Below, piece by piece: positions 9,861 through 17,536 of a stretch of 64,000 bases of DNA. The translations under genes and the position numbers were made by a program. Position 1 is the stretch's first letter, and each line of letters starts with the position of its first letter. Origin of the DNA: Streptomyces asiaticus (GTDB lineage Bacteria; Actinomycetota; Actinomycetes; Streptomycetales; Streptomycetaceae); contig NZ_JAGSHX010000006.1 of the NCBI RefSeq assembly GCF_018138715.1, forward strand, positions 7,874,001 through 7,938,000, in the 5' to 3' direction. A model generated the notes under the pieces. The model did not search any database and was not told the origin of the DNA. It saw only the letters and a program-made list of their open reading frames with translations.

Positions 9861-10325
9861 ATGCCAAGCCCAACGATCAAAGCCCGGACCATCACGTGCC
9901 CCACCTGCGGACGCGCGAACAAGATCCCCGTGGCGGCCGAGGGCGCCCCTCGGTGCGGGAACTGCAAGTCGCCGCTGCCGTGGATCGTGGACGCGGACGA
10001 GAACGAGTTCGCCGAGGTCGCCGAGGAGGCGACGCCCCTCGTCGTCGTGGATCTGTGGGCCACGTGGTGCGGGCCCTGCCGGATGGTCAGCCCCGCACTT
10101 GAGCAGGTCGCCACGGAGCTGGCGGGCAAGGTCAAACTCGTCAAGGTCGACATCGACCGCAATCCGCACCTCGCCCAGCGGTTCGAGGTGCAGGCCGTGC
10201 CGACCCTGCTCATCCTGGACAAGGGGGAGCCGGTCGCCCGCCGCGCGGGTGCCGCCCCGGCGGGCACCCTGCGCTCGTGGGTCGAGCAGGTGGCGGCGGG
10301 CCGGCGGGACAGCGAGAGAGGGTGA
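9861..10325 (+). CDS. trxA: thioredoxin with N-terminal zinc ribbon (TrxC/Trx2 type)
   Basis: A 154-residue thioredoxin. The active site WCGPC is intact with its redox cysteines at 70 and 73, followed by the conserved cis-proline strand (QAVPTLLIL). Before the thioredoxin fold is a zinc-ribbon with two CxxC pairs (C13/C16 and C32/C35), as in E. coli Trx2 (TrxC), a stress-induced form whose zinc centre tunes its redox properties. It begins six bases after the clpB stop and is followed at six bases by the UBP-type zinc-finger gene, so it belongs to the same transcript. It may supply reducing power to cysteine-bearing chaperone clients. The downstream reductase-like gene is a natural candidate partner, but that protein lacks a visible redox CxxC. 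Confidence 0.92.
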   Translation: MPSPTIKARTITCPTCGRANKIPVAAEGAPRCGNCKSPLPWIVDADENEFAEVAEEATPLVVVDLWATWCGPCRMVSPALEQVATELAGKVKLVKVDIDRNPHLAQRFEVQAVPTLLILDKGEPVARRAGAAPAGTLRSWVEQVAAGRRDSERG

Positions 10326-10330
10326 ACGCC

Positions 10331-10594
10331 ATGGCCATCGAGCCCGATCCGCATCTGTCGATGGTGCGCCCGGTCTCTCCGCGCAGCCCCGAGGGGTGTG
10401 AGGAGTGCCTGCGGCTGGGGTCACCCTGGGTGCATCTGCGCCTCTGTCTGACCTGCGGGCACGTGGGATGCTGCGACTCCTCGCCGCTCAAGCACGCGCG
10501 CGCCCACGCCTACGTCGAGCAGCATCCCATCGTGGAACCCATGGAGCCGGGCGAGAACTGGCGCTGGTGCTACGCCCACGAGGCGCCGGCCTGA
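10331..10594 (+). CDS. UBP-type zinc-finger protein
   Basis: An 87-residue protein, almost entirely a ZnF-UBP domain. Zinc ligands are visible as CEEC, then CLTCGHVGCC, then the His pattern KHARAHAYVEQHP. In eukaryotes this fold binds the free C-terminal glycine end of ubiquitin; in bacteria small stand-alone versions are common next to thioredoxin-reductase or DnaK-type stress genes, with unknown ligand. The start chosen is ATG 10331, with GAGAGAGG nine bases upstream; an in-frame GTG at 10322 would overlap the stop of the thioredoxin gene. Its stop codon overlaps the ATG of the next gene (TGATG), so the two products are likely made together. Function not known. Confidence 0.85.
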   Translation: MAIEPDPHLSMVRPVSPRSPEGCEECLRLGSPWVHLRLCLTCGHVGCCDSSPLKHARAHAYVEQHPIVEPMEPGENWRWCYAHEAPA

Positions 10595-12396
10595 TGGCAG
10601 GCGACGACCGGCCCCCCGAGGCCGCTCCCGACGAGGCGGTGTCGTTCGAGACCCCGGATCTGTACGGCGCCTACCCCCGGCTGTCGCAAGCCCAGATCGC
10701 GTTCCTCGCCGAACACGGGGAGCGCTTCCGGGTCGAGCCGGGCCAGGTGCTGGTCCGGGAGGGGGAGCGGTGTGCGGATTTCCTGGTCATCCTCAGCGGC
10801 TCCATCGAGATCGTAGAGGCCCATGGCACCCCCGACGAGCGGGTCCTGAGGGTGCACGGGCCGGGGCGCTTCCTCGGCGAGCTGGGGCTGCTCCAGGGGC
10901 AGGTGGCCTTCTACACCGCCCGGGTCCGTGAGCCCGGGGAGGTGCTGTCCCTTCCGATCGACCGGCTGCGGGTGCTGGTCGCCCGGGATCCGATCCTCGG
11001 CGACCTCATCCTCCGCGCTTACCTGGGCCGCCGCGCGCTGCTCGTCGGCGCCGGCGCGGGCTTCCGGATCCTCGGCTCGCGCTACTCACCCGACACCCGG
11101 CGGCTGCGCGAGTTCGCGGCCCGCAACCGGCTGCCGCACCGCTGGATCGATCTGGAGTCGGACGAGGAGGCCGAGGCACTGCTGCGCCGCTTCTCCATCC
11201 CCCCGGAAGAGACACCGATCGTCATCTGGCGCGATCAGCGGGTGCTGCGCAACCCCAGCAACGCCGAACTGGCGCGGCTCATCGGTCTCTCCCCTCCGTC
11301 CACCGAGGAGACCCGCAGCGATCTGATCATCGTCGGCTCCGGACCCGCCGGGCTGGCGGCCGCCGTCTATGGCGCGTCCGAGGGACTGACCACAGCCCTC
11401 CTGGACGCGATCGCCACGGGCGGCCAGGCGAGCACGTCGTCCCTCATCGAGAACTACTTCGGCTTTCCGAGCGGGATCTCCGGTTCCGACCTCGCCGAAC
11501 GAGGCGACCTCCAAGCGCGCAAGTTCGGGGCCCAGGTGTGGGTTCCCGCGGACGCGGCTTTGCTCAAGCCCGAGGACGAGGGCTACTACCGTGTCACCTT
11601 GGCCGACGGCGGCGATGTGGTGAGCCACACCGTCGTGCTGGCTACGGGCGCCTGGTACCGCAGGCTCGAAGTGCCTGGCATCGAACGGGTGGAGGGGACG
11701 AGCGTCTACTATGCGGCGACCGTGTACGAGGCGCAGCAGTGCAGCGCGGACCCGGTCGCGGTGGTCGGCGGTGGTAACTCCGCGGGCCAGGCGTCGCTCT
11801 TCCTCGCACAGCGTGTCCCGCGCGTGCATCTGCTGGTCCGGGGCCCGGACCTCGGCGCCAAGATGTCCCGCTACCTCGTCGACCAGATCGAACGCCATCC
11901 ACGGGTGAATGTGCTGCTGAACAGCGAGGTGCGCGGGGTGGTGGAGGGCGACGATGTCCTGCGGGCCATCGCGGTGGAGAACAACCGCACGGGGGAGCGC
12001 CGCAACCTGGTCGTGCGCGCGATGTTCGTCTTCATCGGGACCCGGCCCCGTACGGCGTGGCTCGGCGACGTGGTCGCCTTGGACGACCGGGGCTTCGTGC
12101 TCACCGGCGCCTCGGCGCAGGCCCGCGCGAGTGGCACGGTCTGGGAGGGCCAGGGCCGTACCTGTCTGGGGCTGGAGACCAGCCTGCCCGGCGTCTTCGC
12201 CGCGGGCGACGTGCGCAGCGGCTCCGTCAAGCGGGTGGCCTCCGCCGCCGGCGAAGGGGCGATGGCCATTCACCAGGTCCACGAGCACCTCGGCCACACC
12301 ACCGTCGACATCGCGCGCCACCCCGATGACACAGAAGCTCCGTCCGGCCGGTTCACCGAGCCGGGCGGTGGTCACAACACATCCCCTGCCCACTAA
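10594..12396 (+). CDS. cNMP-binding domain / thioredoxin-like / thioredoxin-reductase-like FAD protein fusion
   Basis: A 600-residue three-part protein. Residues about 30-145 form a cyclic-nucleotide-binding (Crp-effector-type) beta-barrel, with GRFLGELGLLQGQ in the phosphate-binding-cassette position. Residues about 155-230 look like a thioredoxin/glutaredoxin-fold spacer. The rest is a thioredoxin-reductase-like flavoprotein with the FAD motif IVGSGPAGLAAA, the NADPH motif VVGGGNSAGQA, and the final FAD motif GVFAAGDVR. Where bacterial TrxR has the redox pair CATC, this sequence reads YYAATVYEAQQC, so the dithiol centre is missing. It therefore probably does not reduce thioredoxin in the standard way; it may be a ligand-gated NAD(P)H oxidoreductase. 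The true start is the ATG at 10594 inside the previous stop, not the longer open frame that begins at 10405 within the zinc-finger gene. Confidence 0.88.
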   Translation: MAGDDRPPEAAPDEAVSFETPDLYGAYPRLSQAQIAFLAEHGERFRVEPGQVLVREGERCADFLVILSGSIEIVEAHGTPDERVLRVHGPGRFLGELGLLQGQVAFYTARVREPGEVLSLPIDRLRVLVARDPILGDLILRAYLGRRALLVGAGAGFRILGSRYSPDTRRLREFAARNRLPHRWIDLESDEEAEALLRRFSIPPEETPIVIWRDQRVLRNPSNAELARLIGLSPPSTEETRSDLIIVGSGPAGLAAAVYGASEGLTTALLDAIATGGQASTSSLIENYFGFPSGISGSDLAERGDLQARKFGAQVWVPADAALLKPEDEGYYRVTLADGGDVVSHTVVLATGAWYRRLEVPGIERVEGTSVYYAATVYEAQQCSADPVAVVGGGNSAGQASLFLAQRVPRVHLLVRGPDLGAKMSRYLVDQIERHPRVNVLLNSEVRGVVEGDDVLRAIAVENNRTGERRNLVVRAMFVFIGTRPRTAWLGDVVALDDRGFVLTGASAQARASGTVWEGQGRTCLGLETSLPGVFAAGDVRSGSVKRVASAAGEGAMAIHQVHEHLGHTTVDIARHPDDTEAPSGRFTEPGGGHNTSPAH

Positions 12397-12418
12397 CCGA
12401 CACCGGAGGTGACGGACG

Positions 12419-12916
12419 ATGAACATGCCGGTTCGCCGACAGCAGCGAGGCCAGGGAACGGTGGAGCGACCCAGGGGCTGGGCGCGCAATCCGCTTCTGG
12501 AATTCGACGACCTCATCAACCAGATGGGTGGTCTGCTCGAATCCACGGTCGGAAGCGCGGCTCCCGCCATAGCGGCGTGGACGCCGTCCGCCGATGTGAC
12601 CGAAGCCGACGACGCCTATCACGTAGAACTCGAGCTCCCCGGCGTGGACCGCAAGGACGTCGACATCGAGATCAATGGTCAGGAGCTGGCCGTCACGGGG
12701 GAGATCAAGGAACGGGAGCGCAAAGGCATCATGCGGCACAGCAGTCGCCGTACCGGTCGCTTCGAGTACCGGTTGCTGCTTCCGAGCGAAGTGAACACCG
12801 AAGACGTCACGGCGAGCATGTCCAACGGCGTGCTCACGATCACCGTCCCCAAGGCGGCGACCGCCAAGCCCCGTCACATCGAGATAACCGAGAGCAGCGA
12901 ACGCCAGGGCGGCTGA
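12419..12916 (+). CDS. Hsp20/alpha-crystallin small heat-shock protein
   Basis: A 165-residue small heat-shock protein. The alpha-crystallin domain runs from about residue 58 to 155, with the family motifs HVELELPGVDRKDVDIEI and NGVLTITVPK. A flexible N-terminal arm of about 55 residues and a short C-terminal tail flank it. It holds unfolding proteins as oligomeric reservoirs for later refolding by DnaK and ClpB, which are encoded just upstream. A clear ribosome site GGAGGT (12405-12410) lies eight bases before the ATG. The 22-base gap after the reductase gene suggests it is still in the same transcript, though strong own initiation suggests high expression. Confidence 0.95.
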   Translation: MNMPVRRQQRGQGTVERPRGWARNPLLEFDDLINQMGGLLESTVGSAAPAIAAWTPSADVTEADDAYHVELELPGVDRKDVDIEINGQELAVTGEIKERERKGIMRHSSRRTGRFEYRLLLPSEVNTEDVTASMSNGVLTITVPKAATAKPRHIEITESSERQGG

Positions 12917-12989
12917 GACCGCCGGGATCCGGCTCTCCCCGCGGCGGCCCCGCTCCGCCGGGTGCCGCCGCGGGCATCGGAAGGACTAC

Positions 12990-13424
12990 ATGATGGTTGC
13001 GGCAGGCTTTTCCTCGTTCGACACCATGGTCGACAAGGCCAACCATGTCCTGAAGGAGATCGAGCACGCCTATGGGTGGCCCAAGGAGCGCCGGAAGCAG
13101 TCGTACGCCGCTCTGCGCGCGGTCCTGCATCACCTGCGGGACCGGCTGTCGGTCGATGAGGCCGTGCACTTCGGAGCGCAGCTTCCGACCTTGCTGCGCG
13201 GCGTCTACTACGACGGGTGGAAGCCCGCGGAGACGCCCGTGAAATTGAACAGCGAGGAATTCTTCCGGCGGGTCCGGCACGACTTTCCGTACGCGATCGA
13301 GGGCGACACCGAGCAACTGGTGCGCACGGTCCTGCATGTCCTCGAGAACCACATCAGCGAGGGCGAGTGGAAGGACCTCAAGGCGCGTATGCCCGCTTCG
13401 ATGTCCGCGGTCATGCCCTCCTAG
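12990..13424 (+). CDS. DUF2267 family protein
   Basis: A 144-residue protein that matches the DUF2267 family by its pattern of an N-terminal helix pair (LKEIEHAYGWPKERRKQSYA), then a conserved LRDRLSVDEAVHFGAQLP segment and LLRGVYYDGWKP. Proteins of this family are small, soluble and all-helical, of unknown biochemical role, and recur in bacteria beside small heat-shock and general-stress genes. GGAAGGA at 12979-12985 precedes the ATG at 12990. It closes the plus-strand stress run and converges with the DUF1931 gene 47 bases downstream. Confidence 0.85.
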   Translation: MMVAAGFSSFDTMVDKANHVLKEIEHAYGWPKERRKQSYAALRAVLHHLRDRLSVDEAVHFGAQLPTLLRGVYYDGWKPAETPVKLNSEEFFRRVRHDFPYAIEGDTEQLVRTVLHVLENHISEGEWKDLKARMPASMSAVMPS

Positions 13425-13471
13425 CCGGTCCCGGCGGCCACCGCATCGCTCCCGGTATTCACAACCCGGCG

Positions 13472-13921
13472 TCACAGCAGGAGATTGAAGAGCGGCCAGA
13501 CCGTCTCCCAGTGCTTGGTCTGCGGATTCTTCAGGTCCGGGTAGATGATCTTGAATGCCTTGGCGAGCGCCAGGCTGAGCCCGCCGACGATTTCCGGCAA
13601 CCTCGCCTCCGTCGCGTCGTCGGGTGCGCGGTCCAGCGGCGGGTGCTTGACGAGCTGATCGAGGATGGGCTTCAACTCGATCTCGTGGTCGAGGTCCCGG
13701 AAGCGGTGGATGCTCTCCTGTAGCCCCTTGGTGATCGGCAGATCCCACGGCACGATCACGTCCCGGTTGTTGGCCTTCGCGACCGCCTCGGCGATGAGCA
13801 GCAGATCGTAGACTTTGGCGTCCACGAAGTCGCTGTAGCGCTTGAGGTCGTTCTTGTCGACATCAAGTCCCGCCGCCACCCGGAAGAACTGCTCGAACCT
13901 GGGTACGGACATCACCGTCAT
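13472..13921 (-). CDS. DUF1931 double histone-fold protein
   Basis: A 149-residue protein I recognise as DUF1931. Known members (for example from Aquifex and Thermus) fold as two histone folds in one chain, a pseudo-dimer resembling archaeal histones. Visible hallmarks are the N-terminal RFEQFFRVAAGLDVDKND, then DLLLIAEAVAKANNRDVI and the DLPITKGLQ turn, and the second fold LPEIVGGLSLALAKAFK. The start is the ATG at 13921 with GGAGGT nine bases upstream. An open frame extends further upstream but without a ribosome site. It is convergent with DUF2267 at the end of the chaperone island. Whether it binds DNA is unknown; basic residues are modest, so a protein or nucleotide ligand is also possible. 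Confidence 0.85.
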   Translation of the reverse strand: MTVMSVPRFEQFFRVAAGLDVDKNDLKRYSDFVDAKVYDLLLIAEAVAKANNRDVIVPWDLPITKGLQESIHRFRDLDHEIELKPILDQLVKHPPLDRAPDDATEARLPEIVGGLSLALAKAFKIIYPDLKNPQTKHWETVWPLFNLLL

Positions 13922-14261
13922 GGTCACCAACCTCCAGTCGTCCGGCGCTGGGCGTAACCCGGCGCGCCTCGTCAGCGCCACCCTCGCTCGCCGGATGCGC
14001 GACCGCATGGGCCACCAGGAACCAATCGCACGGCCCGGCCTGCTGCCGACAGGTCGGTGACCGCGCCAGGTCATGCTATGGGCGCGGCTCCCACTGCCGC
14101 GGCGACACTCGGGGAGCGCCGTGAGGAGCACTCGGTCAGGTCAGAGGAGTCATGGAGGCGGCGGACAAGTGGCGGCTGTTCGGGCATGCCTCAGGTGGCC
14201 GGGCGCCACGGCGGGGCACACTGTCGCGGGACGGCCCCCGACAACCCGCCCCGAGGTTCCC
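13922..14261. other. intergenic region between DUF1931 and the KimA-like gene
   Basis: The two flanking genes are divergent, so both promoters must lie in these 340 bases. No gene is supported. I looked for the c-di-AMP (ydaO/yuaA) riboswitch that controls KimA-type transporters in Bacillus and did not recognise its conserved segments. Confidence 0.4.
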
Positions 14262-16076
14262 ATGGCGTTCGGACTGGCACACCGCGCGTTGCGGCCACGG
14301 GTACCTTTGCGCCACGGGGAGGACGACAAGCACCATCTCACCAGCCTTGAGGGGCTGGCCGCGCTGTCCCTGGACGCGCTGAGCTCGGTCGCGTACGGCC
14401 CTGAGGCCATCGTGGTCGTCCTGGTCGCCGCCGGCACCGGGGCCCTTACCGCCACGCTGCCCATCACCGTCGTCATCACCGTCCTGCTCACCGTGCTGGT
14501 GATCTCCTACTGCCAGGTGATCGCCGTCCATCCGGACGGCGGCGGCGCCTACGCGGTGGCGAAGAAGAGCCTCGGGCAACGGGTGAGCCTGCTCGCCGCG
14601 GCGAGCCTGACCATCGACTACGTCCTCACCGTCGCCGTCAGCCTGGCCGCCGGCGCCGCCAGTCTCGCATCCGCCTTCCCGATCCTCTCCTCGCATCTGC
14701 TCGCCGTCTGCCTGGTGCTGCTCGCCCTGCTCACGGCCGTGAACCTCTGGGGAGTGGCCGAGAGCGCCCGGGCGCTGATGCTGCCGACCGTGCTGTTCAT
14801 CGTGAGCATGCTCGGCATCGTCGTCATGGGCATCCTGCGCTCGCACCCCGCGGCCGTCGTCGGCGCCGCCCACCCCGTCCGGGCCACCGAGGCGCTGGGC
14901 GTCCTGCTGATCCTGAAAGCGTTCTCCTCGGGCTGCTCCGCCCTGACCGGGGTGGAGGCCATCGCCAACGGCGTGCCGATGTTCCGCGAGCCGCGCATCA
15001 AGCGGGCCCAGCACACCGAGCTGATGCTCGGCATGCTCCTCGGAGCGATGCTGCTCGGGATGGCGTATCTGATCCGCCGCGACCATGTGGCGCCGCGCGG
15101 CGGTGTGACGGTCCTCGCCCAGCTCGCCGCCGGGTCGTACGGAACCGGATGGGAGTACTACGCGACCAACCTCATCGTCACCCTTGTTCTCGCGCTCGCC
15201 GCGAACACCAGCTTCGGCGGCCTCCCGGTCCTGATGAGCCTGCTGGCGCGGGACGACCGGCTGCCCCACCTGTTCGGGCTGCGCGCGGAGCGGCCCGTGT
15301 ACCGGTACGGCGTGGTGGCGCTGGCGCTGCTGTCGGCCCTGCTGCTCAACGCGGTGGGGGGCGAGACCCATCGGCTGATCCCGCTGTTCGCCATCGGGGT
15401 GTTCACCGGCTTCACCATCAGCCAGATCGGGCTGGTACGGCACTGGGCGACCGAGCAGCCGGAAGGGTGGCTGCGCCGGGCGGTGATCAACGGTCTGGGG
15501 GCCGTGCTGACCACCGGGGCCGGTCTGGTCCTGCTGACCACCAAGTTCCTCGAAGGGGCCTGGGCGATCGTCGTCGCGGTGCCGCTGCTGATGCTGCTGT
15601 TCACCCGCGTCCAGCGCTATTACACGGCGGCCGGCGAGGAACTCGGGCTCGGGCGGATCCCGTCGCCACCGGTGCGCACCATGAGCCTGGTCATCGTCCC
15701 GCTCGGCGAGGTCAGCAGGCTCGCGCAGCGCGCGCTGACGGCGGCGCTCGCCCTGGGCGACGAGGTCGTGGCGGTCAGCGTTCAGGCCGAGCCCGCGAAG
15801 GCGCGGGCCCTCCAGGACACCTGGGAGCGCTGGAATCCCGGGGTGCGCCTGGAGATCATCGACAGCCCGCACCGGTCCCTGGTGCAGCCGATGGTCGCGT
15901 ATGTGCGGCGCGAGGCCGGGGGCGGCCGGGAGATCGCCGTTCTCATCCCCGAGGTCGAGCCCCGGCACCGGCGCTACAAGATGCTCCAGAACCAGCGCGG
16001 CCTGCTGCTGGCCACGGTCCTCAGGGCGCGCACCGATGTCGTCGTCTGCATGATGCCGTACCGCCTGAGCGTGTGA
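14262..16076 (+). CDS. KimA-like potassium importer of the APC superfamily
   Basis: A 604-residue membrane protein with about a dozen hydrophobic segments over residues 30-460 and a soluble C-terminal domain of about 140 residues. It matches Bacillus KimA (YdaO) at the signature positions: LDALSSVAYGPEAIV in the first helix, HPDGGGAYAVAKKSLG, the segment AFSSGCSALTGVEAI, and the ending HRLIPLFAIGVFTGFTISQ. KimA family members are high-affinity proton-coupled potassium importers; many databases label them only as amino-acid permeases. The C-terminal soluble part is USP-like. The start chosen is ATG 14262 (MAFGLAHRAL), with only a weak GAGG upstream; a longer open frame has no better site. It follows the stress island and may provide turgor or potassium control. 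Confidence 0.85.
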   Translation: MAFGLAHRALRPRVPLRHGEDDKHHLTSLEGLAALSLDALSSVAYGPEAIVVVLVAAGTGALTATLPITVVITVLLTVLVISYCQVIAVHPDGGGAYAVAKKSLGQRVSLLAAASLTIDYVLTVAVSLAAGAASLASAFPILSSHLLAVCLVLLALLTAVNLWGVAESARALMLPTVLFIVSMLGIVVMGILRSHPAAVVGAAHPVRATEALGVLLILKAFSSGCSALTGVEAIANGVPMFREPRIKRAQHTELMLGMLLGAMLLGMAYLIRRDHVAPRGGVTVLAQLAAGSYGTGWEYYATNLIVTLVLALAANTSFGGLPVLMSLLARDDRLPHLFGLRAERPVYRYGVVALALLSALLLNAVGGETHRLIPLFAIGVFTGFTISQIGLVRHWATEQPEGWLRRAVINGLGAVLTTGAGLVLLTTKFLEGAWAIVVAVPLLMLLFTRVQRYYTAAGEELGLGRIPSPPVRTMSLVIVPLGEVSRLAQRALTAALALGDEVVAVSVQAEPAKARALQDTWERWNPGVRLEIIDSPHRSLVQPMVAYVRREAGGGREIAVLIPEVEPRHRRYKMLQNQRGLLLATVLRARTDVVVCMMPYRLSV

Positions 16077-16245
16077 GCGGGGCCCGCTCGACGGTGGCGG
16101 ACCGTACGCAGCTCTCGGGGCGGGAAGCGGCCGACCTCACCCCGCGCCACTCTCGAGGTGCCGGCGCTTCGGCTGATCGACGGCGAGGCCCGCGATCTCG
16201 CTCTGGAGCTTCCGGAGCCCTGTGGGTGCCGGAAACGGTGCCACT

Positions 16246-16355
16246 CTATGTGACCTGCGTGTATTGGTGGATGAGGCCGCCGAGTCGATCGACGGCGTCG
16301 AAGCTGTCGGTGAAGTATGCGCCGCGGTCCCGGATGAGGTCGGTGGAATCCGGGT
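16246..16355 (-). pseudogene. remnant of an IS481-type transposase (integrase core)
   Basis: The minus-strand frame ending at the TAG at 16246 reads LIRDRGAYFTDSFDAV followed at once by DRLGGLIHQYTQVT. The first piece is the DDE-core segment of IS481-family transposases; the second is the characteristic C-terminus of the same Streptomyces transposases. The roughly 70-100 residues that normally separate them are missing, so this is a scar with an internal deletion, not a mobile element. No inverted repeats were found around it. The remaining bases from 16077 to 16429 hold no other supported gene. Confidence 0.65.
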
Positions 16356-16429
16356 GGTGTGTTGTTGCACCTGCCGTAGCGGCATGTGGTGTCGTCGAGG
16401 CACCACAGCACGAAAGGCTCCGTCTGCCG

Positions 16430-17272
16430 ATGTACCCCTCCGTCACACCGCCCCGCCAGGTCAAGATCGGCGCTGCTGCCGCCTTCGCCGGGACCACCCC
16501 ACGCGCTATCCGCCACTACCACCAGATCGGTCTGCTGCCGGAACCCGAGCGCGGTGGAGACGGCCGCCGCCGCTACGGCTACGACGACATGATCCGCCTG
16601 TTGTGGATCCGCAGAATGGCGGAGGTCGGCATCAGCCTGGACGACATGCGAGCTGCCTTCGACGAATCCGGGGACATCGAGGAGACCCTGGGCCGGCTGG
16701 AGGAATCCCTGGCTGCCCAGGAGGCCGACATCAAACGTCGGCGCGCGGCCGTCGGGCGCCTGCGGGCCGTGGGCAGCCCGCAGGGCCTGCTCTCCGAGCT
16801 GGTGACGGATCGGCTCAGCCACCTGCCCCCTGGCGCATTGCGCGCCTCCGACATGGAGGCCCTGCTGGTCACGGAACGGATCTTCGGTCCGCTCGGCTCC
16901 GCACTACAGGCCGGCGTGTACATCGTGCTGGCCACCCATCCCGACCTGCGGGCCGAGGAGGACCGTCTCGTCGAGGCCGAGGCCGTCCTCGACGACGGCG
17001 TCGACCCCGATGACCCGCGCGTCGAGGAAATCGCCGTACAGCGATACACCCACCACATGGCCCTCATGCAGGCCATCACGGCAGCCGGGCTGGACACGGC
17101 CGATGACGAGCTCTTCGAGACCTACGACGCCGACCTGGCAGAGGAGGAGGACACGCAGATGAGCGCCTCGGAGTCGATCACCAAGATGCCCTACGACTTC
17201 TCTCCTGCCCGGATGCGCTGCATGGAGCGCGTGGCACAACTCGTCGGCCAAGACCCCCGCGCAGACAGTTGA
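16430..17272 (+). CDS. MerR-family transcriptional regulator
   Basis: A 280-residue regulator. The N-terminal winged helix-turn-helix (residues about 12-80) carries the MerR pattern IGAAAAFAGTTPRAIRHYHQ, then GLLPEPERG and RRYGYDDMIRLLWIRRM. A coiled-coil dimerisation helix follows (about 85-125). The C-terminal 150 residues form an effector domain I do not recognise; no metal-binding cysteine pattern of CueR/ZntR is present. The ATG at 16430 was chosen because it directly precedes the HTH; the open frame extends far upstream through non-coding DNA. No target gene is adjacent in a divergent arrangement, so the regulon is unknown. Confidence 0.85.
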   Translation: MYPSVTPPRQVKIGAAAAFAGTTPRAIRHYHQIGLLPEPERGGDGRRRYGYDDMIRLLWIRRMAEVGISLDDMRAAFDESGDIEETLGRLEESLAAQEADIKRRRAAVGRLRAVGSPQGLLSELVTDRLSHLPPGALRASDMEALLVTERIFGPLGSALQAGVYIVLATHPDLRAEEDRLVEAEAVLDDGVDPDDPRVEEIAVQRYTHHMALMQAITAAGLDTADDELFETYDADLAEEEDTQMSASESITKMPYDFSPARMRCMERVAQLVGQDPRADS

Positions 17273-17536
17273 TCGCCTGTGCCCGGTACCGACCTGGCCG
17301 GCATCCCATCGCGTCCACCTGTACGTGACCGGCCACATCAGCCAGTGGCGTCGGGGTATCAGCCCGGACAGGACGGCGAACCGGAACCGGTCGGCGGGCT
17401 CATGGCGGACCGGTCCGGTCAACTGGCGGTGCAGGACCGCGTTCTCGTGCCGCAGCACCAACCGACCGCGCACGCCTCGACCTCATGAAATGACTGTGCG
17501 TACCAGGCTGCGCGTCCGACGGTCGTATCAGGTTCG

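Noticed and set aside
10405..10593. N-terminal extension of the cNMP/TrxR-like protein
   Set aside because: It reads the zinc-finger gene in another frame; the ATG at 10594 in TGATG overlap is the natural start.
13922..14261. c-di-AMP riboswitch before the KimA-like gene
   Set aside because: The conserved core segments were not recognised by eye; a covariance search is needed to exclude a divergent form.
16137..16406. 89-codon minus-strand frame near the transposase scar
   Set aside because: Wrong frame relative to the recognisable transposase pieces and no similarity.
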